From Sporosarcina sp. PTS2304 (GTDB lineage: Bacteria; Bacillota; Bacilli; Bacillales_A; Planococcaceae), in the NCBI RefSeq assembly GCF_003351785.1, contig NZ_CP031230.1, forward strand, positions 2,650,501 through 2,714,500: DNA of 64,000 nucleotides, given 5' to 3'. The translations under genes and the position numbers were made by a program. The notes below the pieces were generated by a model. That model saw only the letters and a list, made by a program, of their open reading frames with translations. It did no database searches and was not told the DNA's origin. Shown in pieces: positions 1 through 8,823 of this stretch; the first letter of the stretch is position 1; every line of letters begins with the position of its first letter.

Positions 1-112
1 ATCCTGATGGACCGATAATGACGACCACTTTCCCTTGCTCAATTTCTAAGTCTACATTTTTAATAACTTCTAGCGATCCAAACGACTTTTGCAGTCCATC
101 TATCGTAATCAT
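1..112 (-). CDS. tcyC: Amino-acid (cystine-type) ABC transporter ATP-binding protein, 5' part only
   Basis: Only the first 37 codons lie inside the window; the gene runs off the left edge. The visible protein starts [16 protein letters not shown] and ends in IIGPSG, the beginning of a Walker A loop, as in polar amino-acid ABC ATPases. It would energise uptake by the permease directly upstream, and its ATG overlaps that gene's TGA (ATGA), which indicates translational coupling. The assignment to cystine comes from the binding protein of the same operon, not from this fragment. Confidence 0.8.
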   Translation of the reverse strand, partial: MITIDGLQKSFGSLEVIKNVDLEIEQGKVVVIIGPSG

Positions 113-822
113 GAAACTCCCCCTTTACCTACAGAACGGTCCAAGCGGCTTTCTACTCTTCCTTGAATAATAGATAGAATGAAACAAATCACCCAGTAGA
201 CGATCGCAGCCATTATATAGACGAATAAAAATTCATAATTGAAAGAAGCGATTTCTTGCGCCCTTCTAAACGCTTCTGCCACTAATATCGTTGCCGCCAA
301 AGAAGTATCTTTGACGAGTCCGATAAAGGAGTTTGACAGTGGAGGGACGGACACTCTTGCTGCTTGCGGTAAAACAATTTTCCACAAGGCTTGAGAGTAA
401 TTCATCCCGATCGAGTACGCAGCTTCCCACTGTCCTTTCGGTATGGATAAAATGGCAGCCCGAATGATTTCAGAAGCATATGCCCCAACATTCAATGAAA
501 ATCCAATCACTGCGGCTGGAAATGGATCAATGACAATGCCTATTGTCGGTAGACCGTAAAAAATGATGAATAATTGAACAAGTAGCGGTGTTCCCCGAAT
601 GATGGAGACATACACACGCGCTATTCCACGTAAAATTTTGCTGGATGAGATTCTGGCCAAAGCTGTAAAGATGGCGATAGTCAATCCAATGATAAACGCA
701 ATGACTGCTAAAGGAATCGTATATTTAATCGCTCCTTCGATCAATGGCCCGATGGATGTTGATGCGATTTCCTGAAGTTTTTGTATCCGTTCGGGACTTA
801 GTGTAATGCTATTAAGATACAT
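109..822 (-). CDS. tcyB: Amino-acid (cystine-type) ABC transporter permease
   Basis: A 237-aa inner-membrane permease of the HisM/GlnP type. Several hydrophobic helices surround the family loop [23 protein letters not shown], the EAA-type site that contacts the ATPase. The ATG at 822 is preferred to the longer open frame (to 879) because the protein then begins [13 protein letters not shown] and overlaps the binding-protein gene by only 11 bases. It is the middle gene of a binding protein-permease-ATPase operon. The family is secure; the substrate is inferred from the neighbour. Confidence 0.88.
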   Translation of the reverse strand: MYLNSITLSPERIQKLQEIASTSIGPLIEGAIKYTIPLAVIAFIIGLTIAIFTALARISSSKILRGIARVYVSIIRGTPLLVQLFIIFYGLPTIGIVIDPFPAAVIGFSLNVGAYASEIIRAAILSIPKGQWEAAYSIGMNYSQALWKIVLPQAARVSVPPLSNSFIGLVKDTSLAATILVAEAFRRAQEIASFNYEFLFVYIMAAIVYWVICFILSIIQGRVESRLDRSVGKGGVS

Positions 823-1642
823 CTTCGCCAAACCATTTTTCAGAAATCTTTTGCAATGTCCCGTCTTCACGCATCGCATCCAATGCTTTATTTACTTCGT
901 CTACTAATTCCGTATTGCCTTGTCTGAACAGAAATGCGTTTTCTGATTGGTTTTCCGCGGAGATGTTTGGTTCCTCCACAATTTTAATCGGCGCATCGGG
1001 CTTTTGTTTCAAGTAATCCAATGCAGAAAGCTTATCGTTATACGTTCCATCCGCACGTTTAGAAATTACTAAGTCCACACCTTGATTGAAACCGTCTATT
1101 TTAATAATTTCTGCACCGTTTAACTTGGCAATTTCACCGTAGTTACTAGTTAACGTTTGTGCTGCTTTTTTCCCTTCCATGCCGTCAAACGCAATGTCAT
1201 CTTCTTCTCTGATTACTAATACAGAATTGGAACGTGTATAAGGCTTAGAAAATTCGTACTTCACTTGACGTTCTTCATTGATCCCTACTTGATTGGCAAT
1301 CATATCGAAACGCTTAGCGTCAAGACCTGCAAAAATAGCATCCCATTGTGTTTCAAAAAATTTCGCTTCGACACCTAATCGTTTAGCTACTTCTTGAGTA
1401 ACTTCCACATCATATCCTGTTAACTTTCCCGATTCATCATGAAAAGAGAAAGGCGCATACGTTCCTTCAGTTCCTACATTCAATACCCCTTTTTCTACTA
1501 CTTCTTCAAACAAGTTATTTGTATCTGTCGTGTCCCCTGCTGGTTTCGCAGAACTATCTGTTTTCCCATCATCTTTAGAACCACATGCAACCAATACAGC
1601 CGCTACGAGAATGACGATGAATGGCAATAAAATTTTCTTCAT
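812..1642 (-). CDS. tcyA: L-cystine-type solute-binding lipoprotein
   Basis: A 276-aa extracytoplasmic receptor. It has a signal peptide with lipobox LVAC and lipidated Cys20, followed by an SBP_bac_3 fold. Stretches such as VGTEGTYAPFSFHD, GYDVEVTQEVAKRLG, TYNDKLSALDYLK and the C-terminal [14 protein letters not shown] resemble Bacillus subtilis TcyA closely as I recall it. It is the first gene of the operon and is transcribed leftward. No clear T-box or S-box leader was seen upstream, so its regulation is unknown. A related polar amino acid remains possible as ligand. Confidence 0.87.
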   Translation of the reverse strand: MKKILLPFIVILVAAVLVACGSKDDGKTDSSAKPAGDTTDTNNLFEEVVEKGVLNVGTEGTYAPFSFHDESGKLTGYDVEVTQEVAKRLGVEAKFFETQWDAIFAGLDAKRFDMIANQVGINEERQVKYEFSKPYTRSNSVLVIREEDDIAFDGMEGKKAAQTLTSNYGEIAKLNGAEIIKIDGFNQGVDLVISKRADGTYNDKLSALDYLKQKPDAPIKIVEEPNISAENQSENAFLFRQGNTELVDEVNKALDAMREDGTLQKISEKWFGEDVS

Positions 1643-1886
1643 TTTCTAAACCCCACTATTCTTATAAGTATTTGTGTTATAAATAGTAAAAGATTGTTGC
1701 GTTACTGTCAATAAGCATGCTTCATTTAACATTTATTCTACTATACAGACTAATTAGATAAAACTAAATATTTAAGGCTTATTTTAGTATAACAGCGGAT
1801 ATGTATATCGTTCGACTTTTTAGATGTTTTATACATATGAAAAAAGGGCATATATTCGCTATACTACATACTAGGGGTTGGATCAT

Positions 1887-3407
1887 ATGGATCAAGGTTC
1901 TGAGAATGCACGAAGGAAACTGAATAAAACATTGAAACCGTCATGGGTATTTGCGATTGCCCTCGGTTCATCGGTCGGCTGGGGAGCTTTCATTTTACCA
2001 GGAGATTGGATCGGACAGTCTGGACCACTAGGCGCCGTCATCGGGCTTGGAATCGGTGCGCTCGTCATGATGATCATCGCATCTAGCTACGGTGTCATGA
2101 TAAAGAAATTCCCGGTTTCTGGCGGCGGTTTTACATATGCATTTATAGCAGCAGGAAAAGTGTGGGCATTTATTTGCGGTTGGTTTTTATCGCTCGGTTA
2201 TATATCCATTGTCGCTTTAAATGCATCGGCACTGACACTATTACTTAAATTTCTAGCTCCCGGTTTTATGAAGCGATTTTATTTATACTCAGTGGCAGGT
2301 TGGGATGTCTATTTACCTGAAATTCTCATTGCCAGCGCACTCATTTTATTATTTGCTGTCATTAATACGACAGGTACGAGTGTTTCCGGACAAATTCAAT
2401 TTTATTTCAGCATCTTGCTAGTTGCAGGCGTTGTAGTACTCGGGATTTTCACATTTAGTGTGGCTGATCAACCATTGGCAAACTTGCAACCGCTCTTTAA
2501 AGGAAATCAATCGATTATTACGTCTATACTTGTAGTTCTCGCCATTGCTCCTTGGGCCTATGTCGGTTTTGACAATGTCCCACAAGCTGCCGAAGAGTTT
2601 AATTTCTCCCCGCGGAAAGCAACGATGCTTATTGTCGCTTCATTATTCACTTCTTTCTTAATTTACGCCATTATGATCGGATTGACAGGCTGGACATTCC
2701 CTTCTCTCTCGGCGGTAGGAAACGGGGACTTATGGGTGACAGGCGAAGTCGTTCTTTCCGCATTAGGAATGGGCGGACTGGCTGTGATGGCAGTCGCGAT
2801 TGTCATGGGGATTTTCACCGGATTGAATGGATTTTTCATGTCGTCTAGCCGCTTACTCTTTTCTATGGCGCGAGCTCGTGCTTTGCCTAACTTTTTCAGA
2901 ACGATGACTAAAAAAACTCAGACACCTGTATGGGGAATTTGGTTTGTAGCACTCATTACACTTCCCACTCCTTGGTTTGGTCGACAAGCTTTAACGTGGA
3001 TTGTCGATATGTCTTCCACCGGCGTGTCCGTCGCTTATTTCTTTACATGTCTTGCGGCGTACAAAGTACTCGCTTGGGGGAAGGAAAAAGTAGGACGTGA
3101 AATTGCTCCTTTGAAAAAGTTCTTAGCTTTACTCGGTATGATCTTTAGCGGGGCATTTCTTGCATTATTGCTCGTACCAAATTCTCCGGCAGCTCTTTCC
3201 ACACCATCGTATATTCTGTTATTCGGTTGGGCTTTTGTAGGTGTCATCTTCTATTTGGTGATTCGCAAGCGATACAATAGCTTGTCACAAGAAGAGACGG
3301 AGTATTACGTTTTAGGTAAGACGATTGAATCAGAGGTCACTGAAACGACTTCAGCAGATACAGATTCTATTTCTGATATCCCATTGCCTAATGCAACGAG
3401 GTCATAA
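1887..3407 (+). CDS. APC-superfamily amino-acid permease
   Basis: A 506-aa membrane protein with about 12 hydrophobic helices and APC features: helix 1 carries GSSVGWGAFILPGDW, and there is a conserved FTGLNGFFMSSSRLLFSMARARALP segment late in the protein. It probably imports an amino acid or related amine by cation symport. An in-frame TTG exists at 1878, but AGGGG at 1873-1877 sits properly for the ATG at 1887, which is chosen. It diverges from tcyA and stands alone. The C-terminus is a polar cytoplasmic tail. Substrate unknown. Confidence 0.82.
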   Translation: MDQGSENARRKLNKTLKPSWVFAIALGSSVGWGAFILPGDWIGQSGPLGAVIGLGIGALVMMIIASSYGVMIKKFPVSGGGFTYAFIAAGKVWAFICGWFLSLGYISIVALNASALTLLLKFLAPGFMKRFYLYSVAGWDVYLPEILIASALILLFAVINTTGTSVSGQIQFYFSILLVAGVVVLGIFTFSVADQPLANLQPLFKGNQSIITSILVVLAIAPWAYVGFDNVPQAAEEFNFSPRKATMLIVASLFTSFLIYAIMIGLTGWTFPSLSAVGNGDLWVTGEVVLSALGMGGLAVMAVAIVMGIFTGLNGFFMSSSRLLFSMARARALPNFFRTMTKKTQTPVWGIWFVALITLPTPWFGRQALTWIVDMSSTGVSVAYFFTCLAAYKVLAWGKEKVGREIAPLKKFLALLGMIFSGAFLALLLVPNSPAALSTPSYILLFGWAFVGVIFYLVIRKRYNSLSQEETEYYVLGKTIESEVTETTSADTDSISDIPLPNATRS

Positions 3408-3436
3408 AAATTTATCTAAAAGTAATGGTAGAGGTA

Positions 3437-3945
3437 GTGTACGTGCTAAGATTCTTCCGGGAGAATCCTTGACTTTGTGTCGGGAAGTCAGTTTGTGTTC
3501 GTCCAAAAGTTGGAGTGAGGTAAGTGACTTCTCCTTTGCAGTGCAGAAAAGTAGTGTACGTGCTAGGATTCTCCCTACAGAACCGGACGCTTTCCTGAGG
3601 GGACGCGGCGGACTCGCCAGAAGTGCTTTGGCGATTACGCCTGTCGTCCTGATCCTCCAGGAGTCGCCGGTTCTTCCGGGAGAATCCTTGAAGTAGTGTT
3701 CGTAAGTCCGTTGGTGCTCGTCCAGAAGTTGGAGTGAGGTAAGTGACTTCTCCTTTGCAGTGCAGAAAAGTAGTGTACGTGCTAGGATTCTCCCTACAGA
3801 ACCGGACGCTTTCCTGAGGGGACGCGGCGGACTCGCCAGAAGTGCATTGGCGATTACGCCTGTCGTCCTGATCCTCCAGGAGTCGCCGGTTCTTCCGGGA
3901 GAATCCTTGAGGTTGTGTCGGGAAGTCAGTTCGTGTTCGGCCAGA
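3437..3945 (+). repeat. Intergenic direct repeat, about 219-bp period
   Basis: Two nearly identical units start at about 3501 and 3720, and a partial third pass carries the shared edge (TTCTTCCGGGAGAATCCTTGA near 3450, 3680 and 3897). Each unit contains an imperfect dyad from GGACGCTTTCCTGAGG to CAGGAGTCGCCGG, like the short palindromic intergenic repeats common in Bacillaceae and Planococcaceae. Open frames crossing it on both strands (for example 3412-4023 minus) are by-products of repetition. No coding function is supported. Confidence 0.8.
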
Positions 3946-4474
3946 AATAGAGTATGGTAAGTTCTGCTTCCTAAACAGTGTGGTGAAGCTTTGGATTTGC
4001 TGACTGAATGTATATAGGGTCATTTTTTCACTCAGTTCATCGAAACAGTCATAGTAGCTAGCAACACGTCACCACTTTTTAACTTCAAACACGGTCGCAT
4101 TGTATCAGACAAGTCTACTTGGTTTTCATCCTCTACAAAGAGTGATTAAACTGTCTTGCCTACACTAAGTCCGGCTTGCGCTGGAAGACGATCGACTCCC
4201 TCTTGAAAATACGATGGTGACAAGGTTTATCGCATCTTGTGTCTAACCAAAAAATATTTTTATTTCAATATGCTAATGATTTTATTCCTAATTATTTATA
4301 TATTTACGGATATTGTAAACAACAGTGAATGCTCCGCCGACAGTTACAGAAACTGTAAATAGATATGGCATGCACTAATGGATCTCCAAATCCCTATGAT
4401 GACTGACCCTCCCACGTCTCTTAGCGTCGTGCGCTGACATTCCTTCGTTCGGTCTATCATAAGTTGGAGGCTGG
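3946..4474. other. Intergenic stretch without recognisable genes
   Basis: Between the direct repeat and the IS110 transposase there is no open frame with RBS support. The last 130 bases are probably the distal end of the IS110 element or its target, but the boundary cannot be placed. Confidence 0.5.
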
Positions 4475-4532
4475 CGAGATGCTCCGGGAGAGGCTCAAGG
4501 CCCGATGTACGATAGGGGTGCCAGCTTCTCCG
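4475..4532 (+). repeat. Left flanking copy of a short repeat around the IS110 element
   Basis: Contains ATGCTCCGGGAG, then GATAGGGGTG, within an imperfect hairpin (GCTGGC..GCCAGC). The same blocks, ATGCTCCGGGAG followed by GATAGGTGT, recur on the other side of the transposase near 5952. It is either an element end or a split REP-like target. Confidence 0.45.
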
Positions 4533-4565
4533 TGTCATGAATAGTATGTTTATTCCAGAATGTAC

Positions 4566-5843
4566 TTAAGACGCTAGTTGGAGACAGTGCAGGTCTGTCA
4601 ACATGTGTTCTCCGTCAAACCGACGTTTTTTCGTGCATAGAGTATGGAGAACCTTTAGTAGTTTACTGCATAAGACGACCATGGACTGCTTTTTACGAAG
4701 CGGATTTTCTGATCGCTGCGTATAATACTCATGAAGCTTAAGGAATGCTGGATTGTTCCGCAGAATCGGCCGGATCGCTTTGAACAGAATGGCTCGAAGC
4801 CTCTTACGACCTCGTTTGGATATTTTCTTCTGTCCCTTATGAGTGCCGGAGGAGTTCTCTCGAAGTGTGAGACCCGCTAATTTAATAAGTTGGCGTGGAC
4901 TCTCATAATCAGTGAAACTCCCTACCTCAGCCAAGAGGCCTGCGATGGTACGATGGGCAATCCCTGGAACGGAAGCTAGAAATTCATACTCTGTCGTTTG
5001 GGTAATCAAGGCATCTAGCTCTGCCTTGATGGACTCTAGTTCTTCCTCAATCAGGCGATACTGACGCACGAGAGAAGCGATTTCCCGTCTCGCTCCCCAA
5101 GGGGCGACAGTAACCCCAATAGAAGACTGAGCTACCTGAATGAGTTCGGCTGCTTTCTTTGGACGTCTTTGTTTCATCCGTCCCGCGTCTGCACAAATAT
5201 CGGCCAATTCAGCCGGTGTCATATCGACAATATCTGCGGGTAACGGAGTCTCTTCCAATACGGCAAGCACCATGGCACCGAAATCAGAAAAGACTTGAAA
5301 CAGCTCCGGAAAATACTTGTCGATCCACCGATGCAGTTTGTTTTTTAAGGCGGAGCGTTCTTTGATCAATGCTTCTTCGATACTATAGCCAGCGCGGATA
5401 TCCGCTGCCTGATCCCGAAGAAGTTTAGGATGAGAAAAGCGTCCGTCTTTCATCAATCGCGCGATGGTGAGAGCGTCTTTCTTGTCATTCTTGGTCTGCA
5501 GGTTATCATCTAACTCTTTCACACGTTTTACGTGCATCGCATTGACAACCACGAGCGGAATGCCTCGATCTTCGAGGAAGTACGCTAAGTTCAACCAATA
5601 ATGTCCTGTCGGTTCTACACCGACGAGTACGTTAGATTTCCCATGCTCTTTCATACCATCTAGGATTGCTTCATACAGTGCTTCAAAACCTTCGATAGTT
5701 TGTAAGAAAGGAAAAGCTTTTTTCATCTCACGACCACGTTCATCGACAAATGTGGCGTAATGTTTGTACTTCGCGATATCGATTCCAACTACTAATGTTT
5801 GTTCAGTTACTTGATTAATTTTGTGATTCACTTTAGAATTCAT
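4566..5843 (-). CDS. IS110-family transposase (DEDD recombinase)
   Basis: A 425-aa transposase. The N-terminal RuvC-like DEDD domain shows D22 (VGIDIAKYKH), E77 (VGVEPTGHYW) and D120/D123 (NDKKDALTIARL). The C-terminal Transposase_20 domain has SVPGIAHRTIAGLLAEVGSF and the serine region LRENSSGTHKGQKKISKRG. The length is normal and the frame intact, so it may be active. The ATG has AAGGAGG eight bases upstream. The family transposes through a circle and uses a noncoding bridge RNA to choose donor and target sites, so the flanking noncoding DNA may encode RNA. Confidence 0.93.
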   Translation of the reverse strand: MNSKVNHKINQVTEQTLVVGIDIAKYKHYATFVDERGREMKKAFPFLQTIEGFEALYEAILDGMKEHGKSNVLVGVEPTGHYWLNLAYFLEDRGIPLVVVNAMHVKRVKELDDNLQTKNDKKDALTIARLMKDGRFSHPKLLRDQAADIRAGYSIEEALIKERSALKNKLHRWIDKYFPELFQVFSDFGAMVLAVLEETPLPADIVDMTPAELADICADAGRMKQRRPKKAAELIQVAQSSIGVTVAPWGARREIASLVRQYRLIEEELESIKAELDALITQTTEYEFLASVPGIAHRTIAGLLAEVGSFTDYESPRQLIKLAGLTLRENSSGTHKGQKKISKRGRKRLRAILFKAIRPILRNNPAFLKLHEYYTQRSENPLRKKQSMVVLCSKLLKVLHTLCTKKRRFDGEHMLTDLHCLQLAS

Positions 5844-5900
5844 GTGAGTCCTCCTTGTGTATGGTTAGGGGTCAAGCCGTCGATGCCTTGACACCCCCAA

Positions 5901-5929
5901 ATCATATCAAGGGGACTTTTGTATTTCAA
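5901..5929 (-). promoter_or_regulatory. Sigma-A promoter of the IS110 transposase
   Basis: On the minus strand TTGAAA (5929-5924) and TATGAT (5906-5901) are separated by exactly 17 bases, about 50 bases upstream of the ATG. The short leader between them contains the inverted repeat GTCAAG..CTTGAC. Confidence 0.7.
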
Positions 5930-5944
5930 TAGGGCGTCTCTAAT

Positions 5945-6060
5945 CAGACAGGAATGCTCCGGGAGGATAAGGGTGATAGGTGTAACTCGCAGCGCTTGAC
6001 GATCCACCGCGACCCCTCCCGAACGCGTCCGCCTGGAACGGAAAGGAACGGCGAAGAGAG
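5945..6060 (+). repeat. REP-like palindromic repeat beside the IS110 element
   Basis: Carries ATGCTCCGGGAGGATAAGGG and, further right, CGCGTCCGCCTGGAACGG, motifs typical of dispersed Bacillaceae palindromic repeats. It matches part of 4475-4532 across the transposase, suggesting that the element sits in, or is bounded by, such a repeat. Confidence 0.45.
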
Positions 6061-6084
6061 GATTCTTCTATTCGTTTCACGGGA

Positions 6085-6140
6085 AAAAGGGCTGTCACAG
6101 AAACTCAGTTCTCACTGACTTTCTGGATAGCCCTTTTATT
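6085..6140. terminator. Intrinsic terminator hairpin
   Basis: AAAAGGGCT (6085-6093) pairs with AGCCCTTTT (6129-6137), with an inner CAGAAA/TTTCTG stem and T-rich DNA on both sides, so it could work in either direction. Confidence 0.7.
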
Positions 6141-6239
6141 ATGTATCGATACATGATGCTCTACTCAGCTATTGACTTATCCATTCAAAATGATAAAATT
6201 CGTAACGGTATATAATTCCGTATATAATAGATATATCTC

Positions 6240-6350
6240 ATAATGAAGCTTTGTCTTCCGTAAAATGATTCACAGTAGCCAGACGAAACTGAGCTTAGAA
6301 CTCTTTCGTCCCTGCAGCTAGGGAAGATTGAGTTTTTTCGTTCTATACTA
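6240..6350 (+). promoter_or_regulatory. Possibly structured leader upstream of the antiporter gene
   Basis: GACGAAA..TTTCGTC (6279-6309 region) is followed directly by CCCTGCAGCTAGGG and then GAGTTTTTTCG. The hairpins plus a T run resemble an attenuator. It does not match any riboswitch consensus that I recognise. Confidence 0.3.
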
Positions 6351-6366
6351 ATTGGAGGTCGTTCGC

Positions 6367-7746
6367 GTGTTTCCCATCAAGGCAATTCATACACCTACTG
6401 TCAAAGCATCCGCAATTTTGACTGCACTTATTGTAGCGATGATTAGCATGAGCATTGTTACATTTAATTCAGTTCCACATGTACCGATATTATTCGCAAT
6501 TTTATTATTATTTGGTTATGGTTTACGGAAGAAACTTTCGTATAAAGAGTTGGAACGAGGATTAGTTGAGGGTGCAAGCGCAGGAATGAGTGCAGTTTTT
6601 CTATTTTTCTTTATCGGAATACTCGTTAGCAGTTGGATGATGAGTGGGACGATTCCTACCATTATCTATGCCGGCCTTCAATTAATTACACCCACTTTCT
6701 TTTATGCGATTGTTTTTGTTGTTACGGCCATTATCGGTTTAGCTGTAGGTAGTTCACTGACGACAGTTGCTACAATCGGTGTTGCATTCATTAGTATGGC
6801 ACATATTTTGGAATTATCGTTGCCACTTGTTGCCGGCGCAATTGTGTCAGGTGCATTTTTCGGAGATAAAATGTCTCCTTTGTCAGATACGACTAACCTG
6901 GCATCTTCTATTGTAGGTGTGGATTTATTTGAACATATACGAAATATGGGATGGACAACGATTCCTGCATTTTTTATCTCGCTGCTCTTGTTCGGTATAT
7001 TGTCTCCGAATGTGACGACTGCGAATTTAGACAGCGTAGAAACTTTCAGCACTGCTCTGCTTGGCACAAATTTAATCCACTGGTATACATTGATTCCAGT
7101 GGCAATTCTTATTGTTTTAACATTCGTGAAGGTTCCAGCTATTTTAACACTGGCTGTTAGCGCAGTTTCTGCTGTCATGATCGCCTATATTCATACATTT
7201 TATGGCGTTTCTGATGTGTTGAAGATTTTATTCAGCGGGTACGAGGGGACAACAGGCGTTGAAGCTGTAGACGCATTATTGTCGCGTGGTGATGGTATGG
7301 AAGGAATGATGTTTACCATTTCACTAGTGTTGCTGGCGCTTAGTATGGGGGGCATGTTGTTCACTCTAGGAATTGTTCAATGTTTACTCAAGAAAATCGA
7401 AAGCCTATTGCGTAAAGTATCTTCTGTCATCTTGACATCTGCACTTACCGCTATAGGCATTAATATACTGATTGGAGAACAGTATTTGTCTATATTATTA
7501 ACAGGACAAGCTTTCCAGTCCAGCTACGAGAAAGTAGGACTGGCCAATAAAAACTTGAGCCGTGTAATGGAGGATGCGGGAACAGTGATCAATCCGCTCG
7601 TCCCTTGGAGTGTGGCAGGAATTTTCATCACAACTGTTCTTGACGTATCCACTGTCGCTTATTTACCATTCGCGTTCTTCTGTTTACTAAGTCCTGTACT
7701 GACTGTTTTATTTGGCTATTTAGGTAAAACGTTAACACGTATTTAA
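6367..7746 (+). CDS. NhaC-family Na+/H+ antiporter
   Basis: A 459-aa integral membrane protein with about 11-12 helices, containing the NhaC-family segment SGAFFGDKMSPLSDTTNLASSI and, late, EDAGTVINPLVPWSVAGIF. It would exchange Na+ (or an organic sodium-linked substrate, since some members swap malate and lactate) for protons. The GTG at 6367 is chosen because GGAGG lies at 6354-6358; the upstream in-frame TTG at 6352 would overlap the RBS. It is a single gene with a possible attenuator leader. Confidence 0.85.
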   Translation: MFPIKAIHTPTVKASAILTALIVAMISMSIVTFNSVPHVPILFAILLLFGYGLRKKLSYKELERGLVEGASAGMSAVFLFFFIGILVSSWMMSGTIPTIIYAGLQLITPTFFYAIVFVVTAIIGLAVGSSLTTVATIGVAFISMAHILELSLPLVAGAIVSGAFFGDKMSPLSDTTNLASSIVGVDLFEHIRNMGWTTIPAFFISLLLFGILSPNVTTANLDSVETFSTALLGTNLIHWYTLIPVAILIVLTFVKVPAILTLAVSAVSAVMIAYIHTFYGVSDVLKILFSGYEGTTGVEAVDALLSRGDGMEGMMFTISLVLLALSMGGMLFTLGIVQCLLKKIESLLRKVSSVILTSALTAIGINILIGEQYLSILLTGQAFQSSYEKVGLANKNLSRVMEDAGTVINPLVPWSVAGIFITTVLDVSTVAYLPFAFFCLLSPVLTVLFGYLGKTLTRI

Positions 7747-7752
7747 CCTTTG

Positions 7753-8703
7753 TCAGGATAAAATAATATCATCCTGTTGCTGATCAAGCCGCCGGATTTC
7801 CTCCTCGGAAGCTGCACGTTTTCTAGCTAGTTGATCCTGAATTCTCCGGACATCTTGCATGATCGCGTGGAGCTTCTTTTTGGCGTCTGTAATACGTGTA
7901 TGAACCATCCAGTCGGAAAATATGTTATCAAAAAAAACGTCTGTAAATGTGAAAATATCATTTTTATTTACTTGAAAAGACTCTGTCGCGACATCCTGGA
8001 CGTCCATTAACTCAGTTTCATAATGACGCAGTGCCCGCTGAGCTTGATGAACGAGGTCGTCTGAGCTATTGATCTCTGAGTACTTTAACGCTGATACAAG
8101 AAGTCCGCCACCTAGAAATGTATCCCATACCGACATGCCTTCTGCTGAGTCTAATTTCTTCATCGCGCCTGCCAATGCACGTTCTGCTTTTACACCTGCT
8201 TCAAATGCTTCGTCAATTTCACGTATCATCGAATACACGCGTACCCGGTCATCCGCAATTTTCTGCAAGGTTCGATTGGCCATAGTATCATTCATACGAA
8301 TCCACGTCTCTTTGTCTTTTAAGAAGTCTTCCCAATCTTCAAGTATATATGTAAAATCAGGGCTTTCCAGCTGATTACGCAATTCCTGCTCTTCTCCGGT
8401 TAAGTCTTGTACGGTCTTTTCAGCTTCATTAAATGCTAATTCTGCTTCTGCGGCTTCTTCTATTTCTTTCCTCATCTTTTCATCCCATGTACCTGTCCAT
8501 TCACTAATTTTCTTGGCGAATGAAAACTTCCCCAGTTTCGCAATATCTTGTTGCTCTTTCGTTAGTTGAATATGAAGGCGATCACGTTCTTTCTTCATTG
8601 CCAGTAGCTTTTGGCTTGTCTGCTCTAAACGTGAAGTCAAACGGCGATGTGTCAATCTTCTTTCTTGTAACTTATATTGTCGTTCTTGAATATTTTGTCG
8701 CAT
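7753..8703 (-). CDS. Coiled-coil hypothetical protein
   Basis: A soluble protein of about 316 aa dominated by predicted coiled coil: residues about 1-60 and 85-130 are rich in E, K, Q and R, and there is another helical stretch near the end (ITDAKKKLHAIMQDVRRIQDQLARKRAASEEEIRRLDQQ). A central Gly-rich hydrophobic patch (WDTFLGGGLLVSAL) could touch membrane. I do not recognise the family. AAGGAG at 8717-8712 fits the ATG at 8703 best. It is convergent with the antiporter gene, the two stops being six bases apart. Confidence 0.7.
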   Translation of the reverse strand: MRQNIQERQYKLQERRLTHRRLTSRLEQTSQKLLAMKKERDRLHIQLTKEQQDIAKLGKFSFAKKISEWTGTWDEKMRKEIEEAAEAELAFNEAEKTVQDLTGEEQELRNQLESPDFTYILEDWEDFLKDKETWIRMNDTMANRTLQKIADDRVRVYSMIREIDEAFEAGVKAERALAGAMKKLDSAEGMSVWDTFLGGGLLVSALKYSEINSSDDLVHQAQRALRHYETELMDVQDVATESFQVNKNDIFTFTDVFFDNIFSDWMVHTRITDAKKKLHAIMQDVRRIQDQLARKRAASEEEIRRLDQQQDDIILS

Positions 8704-8823
8704 GTTCATCACTCCTTATTTACTATACGGATTATACATAACTAAGGATTCACAATTTTCATGCATATAAATCGTAATCTTTCTCATGCTAGAAAGAAAC
8801 TCATGAAGTGGCGGTGAACACTT

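Noticed and set aside
1643..1886. T-box, S-box or CymR site controlling tcyABC
   Set aside because: No T-box core, S-box core or convincing CymR dyad could be found by reading.
3437..3945. CRISPR-like array
   Set aside because: Only two long units with no short-repeat/unique-spacer alternation, and no cas genes nearby.
3412..4023. 203-aa ORF and other frames across the 219-bp repeats
   Set aside because: They duplicate with the repeat, have no RBS, and lie over a known type of palindromic intergenic DNA.
4344..4538. 64-aa ORF downstream of the IS110 transposase
   Set aside because: It lies in noncoding element or flank sequence with hairpins; no RBS and no recognisable protein pattern.
6240..6360. 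Lysine riboswitch before the antiporter gene
   Set aside because: The conserved lysine-riboswitch core sequences are not present; only generic hairpins are seen.
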